Shown: positions 18,527 through 28,142, counted from the stretch's first letter. The stretch is 64,000 bases of DNA from Brevibacterium jeotgali (GCF_900169175.1 NZ_FXZM01000010.1:94478-158477); one strand, 5' to 3'. Numbers and translations: made by a program. The notes: generated by a model not told the origin, from the letters alone.

Positions 18527-18913
18527 TCAGCCGACCTCGGAGTGGCGCGGGGGATCGGTGTGGCGCAGACGGCTGTCCAGAACCCCGCGGAGGAAGGCGG
18601 AGTCCGACAGGGACACCGTTCCGAGGAAGCGTGCGAGGACGGCGCGGCGATCCCCGGCCTGGTCGAGGACTTCGGAGAGGAGATCGGAGACGTGCTCTTC
18701 CCTGCTCGACGCGGCGCTGTAGAGATGGGGACGGGTGCTGCGGTCGCGGACCACGTACCCCTTCTTCTCAAGGCGCGTGAGGACCGTGTGGACCGTCGTG
18801 AGTGCGAGGCCGCGATCCGCCAGGGCGTCTCGCAGTGCGGCGGCGGAGAGACCTTCGCGCTGCGACCACAGGGCGTCCATCACGCCGCGCTCGAGTTCCC
18901 CGAGGTTCTCCAC
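18527..18913 (-). CDS. blaI: BlaI/MecI-family transcriptional repressor
   Basis: 128 residues, the usual size. The N-terminal winged helix (LGELERGVMDALWS ... LTTVHTVLTRLEKKGYVVR) is the classic BlaI/MecI/CopY signature. The C-terminal half mediates dimerisation. GTG start with AAGGAGA upstream. It pairs with the downstream M56 protease gene and is divergent from cydA. The 250-nt shared region carries a dyad of the expected type over the cydA promoter. In M. tuberculosis a BlaI homologue has been reported to control respiration-related genes. Here I infer control of cydABDC. No beta-lactamase is nearby. Confidence 0.92.
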   Translation of the reverse strand: MENLGELERGVMDALWSQREGLSAAALRDALADRGLALTTVHTVLTRLEKKGYVVRDRSTRPHLYSAASSREEHVSDLLSEVLDQAGDRRAVLARFLGTVSLSDSAFLRGVLDSRLRHTDPPRHSEVG

Positions 18914-19097
18914 CGATTCTCCTTCACTGCTGCACTGAGATGCTGTTCGTGCGCCCGCTGGGCGCGCGCACGCGTAACGATGAATCTATCATGCGGGCCC
19001 GGGGCGTCGCCCGACACGCGTTCTCAGAGGGTGTCCGGCTGGCGAGACAGATCTGTGCACTCAGCGAATGGGTTCCTGGGCGGCTGCCGGTCGGCTG

Positions 19098-19116
19098 TAT
19101 TCTACGGACTGTAGAA
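19098..19116 (+). promoter_or_regulatory. cydA promoter with overlapping BlaI-type operator
   Basis: A TATTCT -10 box (19098-19103) overlaps a perfect dyad TTCTAC-GGACT-GTAGAA (19100-19116). The CTAC...GTAG core resembles operators of BlaI/MecI repressors. It ends 47 nt before the cydA start and would cover the transcription start. It is the only copy I found in the blaI-cydA gap. Confidence 0.55.
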
Positions 19117-19163
19117 ATGGCGGCCTTCGGTCAACGGGGCCGCAGCCGCTCTCAGGAGGCTCC

Positions 19164-20750
19164 GTGGAACTCGATCCCGTGCTCATCGCGCGCTGGCAGT
19201 TCGGCATCACGACCGTGTACCACTTCTGGATGGTGCCGCTCACTCTGGGGCTCGGCGTGCTGGTCGCCGTGCTGCAGACCCGGTGGCACCGCACGGGCAG
19301 CGATGTCTGGCTCAGGGCGACGAAGTTCTGGGGCAAGCTCTATCTCATCAACTTCATCATGGGCGTGGCCACCGGCCTCGTCCAGGAGTTCCAGTTCGGC
19401 ATGGCGTGGAGCGAGTACTCCCGCTTCGTGGGCGACGTCTTCGGTGCCCCGCTGGCGATGGAGGCACTGCTCGCGTTCTTCCTCGAATCGATCTTCATCG
19501 GAGTCTGGATCTTCGGCTGGGGACGCATCAGCAGACGCGCGCATCTCACCGTCCTGTGGTGTGCGGTGATCGGATCGTGGATATCCGCGTACTTCATCAT
19601 CGTCGCGAACTCCTGGATGCAGCATCCGGTCGGCGTGGAGCTCATCGACGGCCGACCGGTCATGACCGACGTCGTCGCGGTGCTCACGAACAGCACCGCT
19701 CTGGCTGCGACGAGCCACACTCTCGCGGGTGCACTCTCCGTGGGTGCGGCCCTCCTGCTCGGCATCTCGTGGCACCACCTGTGGCGCCGTCGCGTCGACG
19801 GCATCGACACCGTCGACGAGCACGGCCGCGTGATCGTGGGCTCCGCCCCGGACATCCCCGGACGGGACGCTGCGGACTACACCGTGTGGTGGCGGTCCCT
19901 GCGGATCGGTGCGTGGGTCGCGGTCTTCTCCTTCGCCGCCGTCGCGCTCACCGGTGACATCCAGGCGAAGCTCATGTACGAGCAGCAGCCCATGAAGATG
20001 GCGTCTGCAGAGGCCGCCTGCCACGACGGGACCGCGTTCTCGGTGTTGACGATCGGCGACCTCGAGTCGAACAGCTGCGAGGACGTCACACCGATCATCG
20101 AGATCCCCGGCGTCCTGTCGTTCCTCGCGAAGGGGGACGTCGAGACGGACGTCCCCGGCGTGACGTCACTCATCCCGGAGTACCAGGACGCCTACGGCAC
20201 CCACCTGCCGGAGGACGAGATGTACGGCGAGCGCTCCGGAACGATGATCGACTACCAGCCCTCGATGTTCATCACCTACTGGGGCTTCCGCCTCATGATC
20301 GGCTTCGGCGCACTCGCGGCGGCGGCCGCGGTCTTCGCGCTCTTCATCACTCGCAGGGGCACGGTACCCAGATCCAGGTTCCTGTCCCGGCTGGCACTGT
20401 GGGGGATCGCGGCGCCGTTCATCGCGAATTCTGCGGGGTGGATCTTCACGGAGATGGGCAGGCAGCCCTTCGTCGTGGCGCCCAACCCCGATCCCAGCGG
20501 CATCGACGGCGTGTTCCTCTACACGGCCGCGGCGGTGTCTCCGTCTGTGAGTGCGGCGGAGCTCCTCACCTCGGTCATCCTCCTCACCCTCGTCTACGGA
20601 GTGCTCATGGTCTTCGAGCTGAAGCTCATCGTGCAGTACACCCGCGGCGGCGTGGTCTCCGCGATGCCGGAGCTGGGCGAGGACCCTGCGAAGCCCACCC
20701 GCGCCAGAGTAGACGGCGATGAGGACGACGTCCTGTCGTTCGCGTACTGA
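19164..20750 (+). CDS. cydA: Cytochrome bd ubiquinol/menaquinol oxidase subunit I
   Basis: 528 residues. It begins VELDPVLIARWQFGITTVYH, whose His is the axial ligand of high-spin haem b595. The quinol-binding Q-loop is of the short type found in Gram-positives, and GRQPFVVAPNP corresponds to the conserved GRQPW motif. Multiple membrane helices. It oxidises quinol and reduces O2 to water without pumping protons and is favoured at low oxygen or under stress. GTG start with an AGGAGG ribosome site 6 nt upstream. First gene of cydA-cydB-cydDC. Confidence 0.96.
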   Translation: MELDPVLIARWQFGITTVYHFWMVPLTLGLGVLVAVLQTRWHRTGSDVWLRATKFWGKLYLINFIMGVATGLVQEFQFGMAWSEYSRFVGDVFGAPLAMEALLAFFLESIFIGVWIFGWGRISRRAHLTVLWCAVIGSWISAYFIIVANSWMQHPVGVELIDGRPVMTDVVAVLTNSTALAATSHTLAGALSVGAALLLGISWHHLWRRRVDGIDTVDEHGRVIVGSAPDIPGRDAADYTVWWRSLRIGAWVAVFSFAAVALTGDIQAKLMYEQQPMKMASAEAACHDGTAFSVLTIGDLESNSCEDVTPIIEIPGVLSFLAKGDVETDVPGVTSLIPEYQDAYGTHLPEDEMYGERSGTMIDYQPSMFITYWGFRLMIGFGALAAAAAVFALFITRRGTVPRSRFLSRLALWGIAAPFIANSAGWIFTEMGRQPFVVAPNPDPSGIDGVFLYTAAAVSPSVSAAELLTSVILLTLVYGVLMVFELKLIVQYTRGGVVSAMPELGEDPAKPTRARVDGDEDDVLSFAY

Positions 20751-20780
20751 GACCCCTCTTCCGGAGACCAAGGAGACGAC

Positions 20781-21836
20781 ATGGCTGACCTGCTGCCCGT
20801 GATCTGGTTCGTGCTCATCGCCGTGCTGTGGCTGGGATTCCTCTTCCTCGAGGGCTTCGATCTGGGCGTCGGCATCCTCATGAAGACCTTCGCCCGGGAC
20901 GAGAGGGAGCGGCGACTGCTCCTCAACACCATCGGTCCGGTGTGGGACGGGAACGAGGTATGGCTCGTCACCGCGGCCGGGGCGATGTTCGCAGCGTTCC
21001 CGCTCTGGTACGCGAGCCTGTTCTCCGCTCTCTACCTGCCGCTCACCGTCATGCTCCTGGCACTGATCCTCCGCGCCGTGGCGATCGAGTACCGGGGAAA
21101 GCGCGGATACTCGCAGCGCTGGGTCGACGGTTGGACGTGGTGCCTGTCGGGCGGTTCGCTCATGACGGCGTTCTGCGTGGGAGTGATGCTCGCTCTCACG
21201 ACGACGGGCCTGCCGGTCGACGCGAACGGCGACAACACGGGCGGCGCGTTCGCATGGCTCACGCTGCCAGCGCTCATCGGCGGGGTCGGGACCGTGTGCT
21301 TCTCCGTGCTCCACGGGCTCCTGTTCCTCACGCTCAAGACCGACGGGGACGTGCGTCGTCGTGCGCACGCGCTCGCGGCCCGGTGGAGCCCCGTGCTCCT
21401 CCTGCCGCTCTTCGGGTGGGCCGTGCTCGTGCAGGTGCAGTCCGACGGGGGAGTCATCGGCTGGTCGCTGACAGGCGTCGCCGCCGTCGCTGCGGTCTAT
21501 GGGCGGATGCGCCTGCGTGCGGGCGGGGAGACGTCAGCATTCCTGGGGCAGTCCGCATTCCTCGCGGCCGGTGTCGGTGGGATCTTCACCACTGCGTTCC
21601 CCGTCGTGCTGCCGTCGACGCTGGACCCCGCATTCGATCTCACGATCCGCACCGCTTCGTCCTCCGAGTACACCTTGGGGGTCATGTTCGGCGTCGCCGT
21701 GGTCGGTGTCCCCGCCGTGCTCGCGTACCAGGTCTGGAGCTACTCGGTCTTCGCGAAGCGCCTCACGGTCGATCACGTCCCGCCCGCGCACACCGTGCCC
21801 GTCGCGATCCGCGGCCACGCGTCGCTCACGTCCTGA
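20781..21836 (+). CDS. cydB: Cytochrome bd oxidase subunit II
   Basis: 351 residues of almost continuous membrane helices. The N-terminus ADLLPVIWFVLIAVLWLGFL followed by FLEGFDLGVG, and the block GPVWDGNEVWLVTAAGAMFA, are diagnostic for CydB. It forms the heterodimeric oxidase with CydA. It starts 30 nt after cydA with AGGAGACG before the ATG, and the transporter gene follows after 18 nt, so all three genes should be one transcript. Confidence 0.96.
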   Translation: MADLLPVIWFVLIAVLWLGFLFLEGFDLGVGILMKTFARDERERRLLLNTIGPVWDGNEVWLVTAAGAMFAAFPLWYASLFSALYLPLTVMLLALILRAVAIEYRGKRGYSQRWVDGWTWCLSGGSLMTAFCVGVMLALTTTGLPVDANGDNTGGAFAWLTLPALIGGVGTVCFSVLHGLLFLTLKTDGDVRRRAHALAARWSPVLLLPLFGWAVLVQVQSDGGVIGWSLTGVAAVAAVYGRMRLRAGGETSAFLGQSAFLAAGVGGIFTTAFPVVLPSTLDPAFDLTIRTASSSEYTLGVMFGVAVVGVPAVLAYQVWSYSVFAKRLTVDHVPPAHTVPVAIRGHASLTS

Positions 21837-21854
21837 GGAAGGGGCACTGCCTCC

Positions 21855-24800
21855 ATGACAGTCTCCGCCCACGTCCGGCAGTCCGCTCGCGCGGCGACTG
21901 CGGGCACCGCCGCCGAGGCCCCCTCCGGCGCCCGTTCCCCGCTGCGACTCGCACTCGACTCTCCGTCGGGACGATTCGGCCTCTGGGCGTCCAGCGCCGT
22001 GGCGGCGCTCCAGGCAGCGGGGCTCGTGCTCGTCGCCGATGCGATCGCGCGCGGCATCGTGCGCGCGATGGAGGGAGGTGCACTCAGAGAACCGATCGTG
22101 ATCGGCATCGTCGGCGTGCTGTGCCAGGCGATCGCCGCCTGGGCGGGGAAGGCTGCCGGCGCCATGAGTTCGGCGGGGGCGAAGACCGGTCTGCGCCGGC
22201 GGTTCATCTCACGGGTCTTCGGCGGCACAGGACGCGACGTGCAGGGGACGGACGGAGCACTCGCACTGCTGGCGACCCGATCGCTCGACGAGGTCGACGA
22301 CTACTTCACTGCGGTGGTGCCGGCGCTCACCGCCAGTGCGGTCGTCCCGCTCGTCGTGGGCGCGCGCATCCTGTGGGCGGACTGGGTGAGCGCTCTCATC
22401 GTGGTCCTGACTCTGCCGCTCGTCCCGCTCTTCATGATCCTCATCGGCCAGTACACGGCCGAACGCGTCGAGGACGCGACGAAGTCCCTCGACAGGCTGT
22501 CGGGGCACCTCGTGGAACTGGCCCGCGGGGTGCCCGTCCTCGTGGGTCTGGGCCGTCTGCCTGCCCAAGCTGCCGCCCTGCGCGATGTGTCGACCACGTA
22601 TCGCGACACGACCATGACGACCCTGCGGGTGGCATTCCTGTCCGCCCTGGCGCTCGAACTCATCGCGACGCTGTCCGTCGCTGTCGTCGCGGTGTTCGTG
22701 GGCGTACGACTGGTCTACGGGCACATGGGACTCGAAGAGGGGCTGCTCGCACTGGTCCTCGCGCCCGAATGCTACCTGCCGCTGCGCAGGCTGGGAGCCG
22801 CCTTCCACTCGACGGAGAACGGTCTGGCCGCCTACGACCGCATGCGGAGCATCATCGATCGACCCGTTGCGCCGTCGCTCACTACCACTGCGAAGAGCAG
22901 CATCGCGGTCTCCGACCTCACGGTCCGCTACGAGGGACGGCCGGTCCCGGTGCTCGATCGTGTGAGCGCGGATCTCGGAGCGCGGGGACTCACCGTCCTC
23001 ACCGGGACCTCCGGAGCGGGGAAGTCGACGCTGCTCTCCGCTCTCGCAGGGCTGCTGCGCAGTGAGGAGGGGATAGAGGCATCCGGAGACGTCCGGGTCC
23101 CCGACCGCGTGGCATTCGCCGCGCAGCGACCGGTCACCTTCGCCCGCACGGTGGGAGAGGAGATCGCGCTGCGCCTCCCGGATGATCTGCGCACCGCTGC
23201 GGACGAACTCCCGGCACGCAGGGCGGCACTGGCCGCCTGTCTGCGATTCGCATGCCTCCCGGTGGATACGGAGATGCCGTGCACAGCGCTGAGCCCCGGA
23301 CAGCAGCGGAGGCTGTCGCTGGCGCGCGTCCGTGCATCGGTCATGGCGGGAGCGGGCGTGGTCCTCCTCGACGAGCCCACCGCGCACCTCGACGGGGCGA
23401 TCGCGGCGCAGGTCCGTGCACAGATCGCGGACCTCGCCGCTGCTGTACCGGTCATCGCGGCGACCCACGACGCGGCACTCGCCGCTCGCGCCGATCGACA
23501 GGCCCATGTGGCGGCCGGGCGGGTCAGCGTCGATCAGGTCGATGTCGAGCAGGTCGCCACGGCGCGGGCGAGCCTGCCCCTGCCCTCCGATCGCGCAGCA
23601 CTCCGACCCGCTGCCCCGGCTGTCACCACTGTCCCGGCTGTCACTGATGTCGCCGTGGGCCCTGACGTCGAGGGACGTCCGCATGAGCACGCGCCCCTCA
23701 CGGCGGCGGACGCGCCGACGCCTCCATCGAGCGGTCGCCTGTTCACCCGGCTGGTGCGCGCGGTGAACCCCTTCACCCCGAAGTTCCTCTTCGCCGTCCT
23801 CTTCGGTGTCCTGTCCACGGCGGCGGGTGCAGCTCTGACGGGCGTGTCCGCATGGCTCATCGTCCGCGCGTCGGCCCAGCCGCCGATCATGTATCTGCTC
23901 GTCGCGATCGTCGGGGTCCGCTTCTTCGGCCTGTCCCGTGCGGTCTTCGCCTACGCGCAGAGGCTGTGGCTGCACGACGCGGTCCTCGACGCGCTCACCC
24001 TGCTGCGGGTGCGTCTGTGGAACCGCTTCGCACACCGCGGGACTGCGGACCGACGGATCGCACGCGGTGGAGGAGCGCTGCGCTCTCTCATCGCGGACGT
24101 CGACGACATCCGCGACATGGTTCCCCGCGTCGTGCTGCCTCCCCTCGTCGCAGTGCTGGTCAGCGCCGCCGCGATCCATGTCCTCTTCGCCATCGATCCG
24201 GTGGCAGGAGCAGTCGGGCTGATCGGCCTGGGCGTCGCTCTGGGGCCGGCCTCGTGGGCCGCGCTCGTGGCTGACGGGAGGGCGAGCGCGGTGCGGGTGG
24301 ACGCCCGCGCAGCCGTGCTGTCCGGCGTCGTGGGGCTCCTCTCCGCTCGCGACGACCTCATCCCGGACGGTGCGTGGAGGGTTCCCGCCGCCGCCTTCGT
24401 CGAGCAGGACGGAAGAGCGGCCGCGAGTGAGCGGCGAGCACTCCGCGCGACGGGCGCGGGTGAGGCGGTCGTCATCGCCGCCTGCACGTCCGCAGCCCTG
24501 GCGATCCTCGCCCTGCTCGGTCCCACGGTGGCCGGCGGCGGACTCAGCCCGGAGATGCTCGCGGTGGCCGTGCTTCTGCCGCTGGGGCTCACCGACGCGC
24601 TCCTCGATTCGCTCGCAGCAGTCCAGCGGTGGCCGGCGCTGCGGACGGTGCTGTCGGGGATCGACGACCTCGATGACCACCAGAGTCCGGGTACTGCCGA
24701 CAGCGCTGCCTCTGCGAATGCACCGCAGTCGATCCGGACCCTCGCGGTCGAGGACCTCGAACTGCGGTGGCCGGACACGGTCGAACCGGTCCTGAGCGGA

Positions 24801-25400
24801 CTCACCGCGGACTTCCCGATCCCGGGCGCCACTGTCGTGACAGGGCCGTCAGGGTCGGGGAAGACGACGCTCGTGAGTGCTCTTCTGCGGTTCCTCGAAC
24901 CGTCCGGAGGCCGTGTAATCGTGAACGGGGAGAGTGCAGAGGGACTGGGGCCTGCAGACGTCGCGGGGTGCATCGCATGGTGTCCCCAGGAGGCTCACGT
25001 GTTCGACTCGACCCTGCGGGGCAACCTGCTCATCGCCCGATCGCGTGATGAGGCACCGGGTGACGAGGAGCTCACAGACGCGCTCACCCGCGCTGGTCTG
25101 GGCACTCTGGTGTCAGAAGTGGGACTGGACGCACGGGTCGGGGCGTCGGGGTCCCGCCTGTCCGGAGGTCAGCGTCAGAGGCTGGCCGTTGCACGGACGC
25201 TGCTGGTGGGGGCCGACGTCGTCGTGCTCGACGAACCCACCGCGCACTTGGATCCGCCCACGGCGCACACTCTGCTGAATGATCTCGACGAGGTTCTCGC
25301 GGACGTCGGCATGATCCTCGTCTCCCATGACGAGTCGGCAGCGGCCGACCGGGAAGGACGGATTCGCCTCCTCAGTCCTTCCCGCGACCGCCGAACATGA
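21855..25400 (+). CDS. cydDC: Fused CydD-CydC ABC transporter (cytochrome bd assembly)
   Basis: 1181 residues, a single-chain version of the CydDC heterodimer, which exports thiols/haem-related cargo to the outer face and is required to assemble cytochrome bd. The CydD half has six helices and an ATPase with Walker A TGTSGAGKSTLL (about residue 382), signature LSPGQQRRLSLARV (about 478) and Walker B VVLLDEPTAHLD. After a variable linker (about 570-630) the CydC half follows, with Walker A TGPSGSGKTTLV (about 995), LSGGQRQRLAVART (about 1100) and VVVLDEPTAHLD. Such fusions are known in actinobacteria. The 3' end overlaps the convergent sepH by 29 nt. Confidence 0.95.
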   Translation: MTVSAHVRQSARAATAGTAAEAPSGARSPLRLALDSPSGRFGLWASSAVAALQAAGLVLVADAIARGIVRAMEGGALREPIVIGIVGVLCQAIAAWAGKAAGAMSSAGAKTGLRRRFISRVFGGTGRDVQGTDGALALLATRSLDEVDDYFTAVVPALTASAVVPLVVGARILWADWVSALIVVLTLPLVPLFMILIGQYTAERVEDATKSLDRLSGHLVELARGVPVLVGLGRLPAQAAALRDVSTTYRDTTMTTLRVAFLSALALELIATLSVAVVAVFVGVRLVYGHMGLEEGLLALVLAPECYLPLRRLGAAFHSTENGLAAYDRMRSIIDRPVAPSLTTTAKSSIAVSDLTVRYEGRPVPVLDRVSADLGARGLTVLTGTSGAGKSTLLSALAGLLRSEEGIEASGDVRVPDRVAFAAQRPVTFARTVGEEIALRLPDDLRTAADELPARRAALAACLRFACLPVDTEMPCTALSPGQQRRLSLARVRASVMAGAGVVLLDEPTAHLDGAIAAQVRAQIADLAAAVPVIAATHDAALAARADRQAHVAAGRVSVDQVDVEQVATARASLPLPSDRAALRPAAPAVTTVPAVTDVAVGPDVEGRPHEHAPLTAADAPTPPSSGRLFTRLVRAVNPFTPKFLFAVLFGVLSTAAGAALTGVSAWLIVRASAQPPIMYLLVAIVGVRFFGLSRAVFAYAQRLWLHDAVLDALTLLRVRLWNRFAHRGTADRRIARGGGALRSLIADVDDIRDMVPRVVLPPLVAVLVSAAAIHVLFAIDPVAGAVGLIGLGVALGPASWAALVADGRASAVRVDARAAVLSGVVGLLSARDDLIPDGAWRVPAAAFVEQDGRAAASERRALRATGAGEAVVIAACTSAALAILALLGPTVAGGGLSPEMLAVAVLLPLGLTDALLDSLAAVQRWPALRTVLSGIDDLDDHQSPGTADSAASANAPQSIRTLAVEDLELRWPDTVEPVLSGLTADFPIPGATVVTGPSGSGKTTLVSALLRFLEPSGGRVIVNGESAEGLGPADVAGCIAWCPQEAHVFDSTLRGNLLIARSRDEAPGDEELTDALTRAGLGTLVSEVGLDARVGASGSRLSGGQRQRLAVARTLLVGADVVVLDEPTAHLDPPTAHTLLNDLDEVLADVGMILVSHDESAAADREGRIRLLSPSRDRRT

Positions 25401-26838
25401 TCTCGTCCCAGCTGGGGACCGAGGCGCGTCCGCGGCGACGCTTGGCGGCGTCCGGCGGTGTGAGGTCCTGCGCATCAGCGTCCTCCGCCGAGTATCCTGC
25501 GGCGGACTCCTCGCCCCGCTCGGGGACGTCGTCGCTCCCAACAGGATCCGCGGTGCTCGGGACGGTACCGGGGAAGACCTTCGCGGAGGCGGAGGAGAGT
25601 GCGTCGTCCGATGCTCCTGCCGAACTGTCCTCCCATCCGGACACTGCGGGGTCGTCGAGCAGGGAGGGATGATCATCGCCCGGTCCGGTCACGGTCTCCG
25701 GGGATGAGGATTCGGCGGGAGACGGGCCGGCGGGAGAGGCGTGGCCGGATCCGCCGGAAGCCGGCGGGGCCTCGGGCGCGGGAGGACCGGAACGGGGCGT
25801 GCCGATCGGCTCCGTGTGCTGGTCCCGGTGCTGGTCGTGCGACGACGCCCCGGCGTCGCCGTCGGACGACGGCAGCGCGACGATGCTCGCGTCCTGTGCC
25901 TCATCCGGGCGGCTGGGCGCGCTGTGTGCTCCGTCGATGGTCCGGTCATCCGCATCGCCGACCAGGCGGAGGCCACCGGAACCGACGTGCGGAGCGTCCT
26001 GGCCCACGGGTGCTGCAGTCGGTGAGGCGTCGTCTGCGGGCATGCCGTCAGGGGGAGGGGCGGCATGCCTGATGGGGGAGGGGGCAGGGGCCGGTTCGTC
26101 CGCCGGGGCCGGCGCGACGCCGCGTCGACGGCGCAGACTCTCGAGGATCCGTCCCGTCTCGGTCTGCTGGTCGCGGGACGGGCCGCTGCGCGGTGAAGCC
26201 GGTGGGAGCGGGTCGCTCGTGCTCCAGCGCCTCTCCGACCCGGAGCCGAAGTCGGGGATCGGCCCGGAGTCGGTGGGGCCGGAGTCGGAGAGCCAGCGGG
26301 CCTCATCGTCCTGGGCGACGACGGAGCCGCGCGTGTAGGTCCACCCTGCGGCACGCGGGCGAGACCCGGCCACGAAGGAGAGCTCGACGTACCACGTGCC
26401 GTCCTGGCGCTTCCACGCATCCCACTCCATCGACTCGGGGTCGACCTCGCGGAGTCCGAGCCGTTCGAGAGCGAGCTCTGCGAGCGGGGTGGGCGAGCCC
26501 GTGTCCGTGTCCGGATAGACGAGCACGCGTCCCGCCTGCTGTGCGGTGTGGCGGCGCTCGTCGAGCACCGGGCGCTCGTAGCGCCGGATGTGTTCGATGT
26601 CCTCACCCGTCTCTGCGGCGATGTCCTCCGCCGTCAGGCCGGAGCGGACCATCGCCTGGATCGCGCGGGGGCGCAGTGCGTCTCCGCGGGGGGACTCGGA
26701 CGCGTACGCGCGGCGAGCGCGTCGGACGGCGCCGATGACAGCGTCGTCCACGGGCAGTCGATGCTCCGCGCCCGTCGGGTCGACGAGGACCAGTGCATCC
26801 TCGTCATCCGTCAGCCCGCGCAGGGTCAACTGGGTCAT
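25372..26838 (-). CDS. sepH: Septation protein SepH (DUF3071)
   Basis: 488 residues. The N-terminal ~170 residues are the conserved DUF3071 region with a helix-turn-helix-like segment (RPRAIQAMVRSGLTAEDIAA). A long Pro/Ser/Asp-rich disordered middle follows, and the C-terminus ends with the conserved basic-aromatic peptide ASVPSWDEIMFG. In Streptomyces and mycobacteria SepH binds FtsZ and stimulates Z-ring assembly. ATG 26838 has GAGGAGGAA upstream and yields the canonical MTQLTLRGLTDDEDALVLVD. It is divergent from the ferrochelatase gene and converges into cydDC. Confidence 0.93.
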   Translation of the reverse strand: MTQLTLRGLTDDEDALVLVDPTGAEHRLPVDDAVIGAVRRARRAYASESPRGDALRPRAIQAMVRSGLTAEDIAAETGEDIEHIRRYERPVLDERRHTAQQAGRVLVYPDTDTGSPTPLAELALERLGLREVDPESMEWDAWKRQDGTWYVELSFVAGSRPRAAGWTYTRGSVVAQDDEARWLSDSGPTDSGPIPDFGSGSERRWSTSDPLPPASPRSGPSRDQQTETGRILESLRRRRGVAPAPADEPAPAPSPIRHAAPPPDGMPADDASPTAAPVGQDAPHVGSGGLRLVGDADDRTIDGAHSAPSRPDEAQDASIVALPSSDGDAGASSHDQHRDQHTEPIGTPRSGPPAPEAPPASGGSGHASPAGPSPAESSSPETVTGPGDDHPSLLDDPAVSGWEDSSAGASDDALSSASAKVFPGTVPSTADPVGSDDVPERGEESAAGYSAEDADAQDLTPPDAAKRRRGRASVPSWDEIMFGGRGKD

Positions 26839-26993
26839 CGTGGGTTCCTCCTCGCACGTCACGGCTGGCTCCGATCGTGTCACGGACTCGCACCTGCGGG
26901 CCGGATCTGCGTCCGCGAGTCGCAGATCGGACCACGGTGTGAGACCTGTCCTCCTGCGAACCGAGCCCGGCCCGCCGCCCCGCTGCGAGCGGA

Positions 26994-26999
26994 TACCCT
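26994..26999 (+). promoter_or_regulatory. -10 element TACCCT of the ferrochelatase gene, leaderless type
   Basis: TACCCT, seven nucleotides, then GTG 27007. No Shine-Dalgarno precedes this start. Confidence 0.45.
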
Positions 27000-27006
27000 G
27001 GTGCCT

Positions 27007-28122
27007 GTGACTGACACACACCTTGAACCATTCGACGCGGTCGTCCTCATGTCCTTCGGCGGGCCGGAGAAGGACGAGGACGTGCTCCCGTTCCTCCAGA
27101 ACGTCACAGCGGGCCGCGGCATACCGGACGAACGACTCGTCGAGGTCGGCGAGCACTACTACGGATTCGGCGGACGATCGCCGATCAACGATCAGAACCG
27201 TGCGCTGCTCGCAGCGCTCGAGCAGGAGATGGCGGGACGCGGCCTGCGCACACCGATCGTGTGGGGCAACCGCAACTGGGAGCCGTACCTGACCGATGCG
27301 GCACGTGCGCTGGCGCAGGACAGCGGCCGAGCGCGCCTGCTCGCGATCGATACATCCGCCTACTCGAGCTATTCGTCCTGCCGGCAGTACCGCGAGGACT
27401 TCGCGGGGACGGTGAGGACTCTGGCCGACGAGGGTCTGAAGGTCGAGTTCGACAAGATCCGCCAGTACTACAACCACCCCGGATTCGCACAGGCGGAACT
27501 CGCCTGCGTGCGGGAGGGGCTCGATCAGCTCGAACAGCTCACCGGCGGGCTCGACGCACAGCGCCAGAAGATCCTCTACGTGACGCACTCGATCCCCGAT
27601 GCCATGGAGACCGCGTCGCAGAGGCGGACTGCGGGATACGAGGCACAGCACCGCCAGCTCATCGAGTGGGTGACGGGTGGGCTGGGCGAGCGCGCAGTGC
27701 TCGAATCGGAGCTCGTCTTCTGCTCACGGTCCGGAGCCCCCCATATTCCGTGGTCGGAGCCGGACGTGAATGACCGGATGGAGGAGCTTGCAGAGCAGGG
27801 CATCACCGGCGTGATGCTGGTGCCTATGGGCTTCGTGTCCGATCACATGGAGGTCAAGTACGACCTCGACACGGAAGCGAAGGAGACTGCCCGGAGGCTG
27901 GGGATGGATTTCGTCCGCGCAGGGACCGTCGGTGTGCGGCCCGACTTCGTCGCGGGGCTCGTCGACCTCCTGCAGGAGAGGGCAGCGCAGGTCCGCGGAG
28001 ACGATGTGGACGCCCCGGCCGTCACAGCGGAGGGACCTCTGGTCCCCGGCTCCGGTACGTGTGCGATCGACTGCTGCCTGGGCGCCGTCGACAGGCCCAC
28101 CCACCCGTCCTGGGCCTCCTGA
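27007..28122 (+). CDS. cpfC: Coproporphyrin III ferrochelatase
   Basis: 371 residues. It begins VTDTHLEPFDAVVLMSFGGP, followed by DKIRQYYNHPGF and VTHSIPDAM, which carries the metal-inserting His. In actinobacteria this family inserts Fe2+ into coproporphyrin III, which HemQ then decarboxylates to haem. Both HemQ and CgoX are encoded 14 kb away. Cysteines at SSCRQYRED (about residue 123) and the C-terminal GTCAIDCCLG fit the [2Fe-2S] cluster ligands of actinobacterial ferrochelatases. GTG 27007 is preferred from its -10 spacing. GTG 27001 is also in frame. Also called hemH. Confidence 0.95.
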   Translation: MTDTHLEPFDAVVLMSFGGPEKDEDVLPFLQNVTAGRGIPDERLVEVGEHYYGFGGRSPINDQNRALLAALEQEMAGRGLRTPIVWGNRNWEPYLTDAARALAQDSGRARLLAIDTSAYSSYSSCRQYREDFAGTVRTLADEGLKVEFDKIRQYYNHPGFAQAELACVREGLDQLEQLTGGLDAQRQKILYVTHSIPDAMETASQRRTAGYEAQHRQLIEWVTGGLGERAVLESELVFCSRSGAPHIPWSEPDVNDRMEELAEQGITGVMLVPMGFVSDHMEVKYDLDTEAKETARRLGMDFVRAGTVGVRPDFVAGLVDLLQERAAQVRGDDVDAPAVTAEGPLVPGSGTCAIDCCLGAVDRPTHPSWAS

Positions 28123-28142
28123 GGGTCGCTCTCCCCTGAGCG

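Noticed and set aside
17559..18913. Beta-lactam resistance operon (BlaI/BlaR)
   Set aside because: No beta-lactamase or penicillin-binding protein is adjacent, and the M56 protein lacks a penicillin-sensor domain. The cyd genes are the more likely target.
20828..23065. A 745-codon + strand frame across cydB and cydDC
   Set aside because: It is an Arg/Gly/Pro-rich out-of-frame shadow of two well-supported genes and lacks any domain signature.
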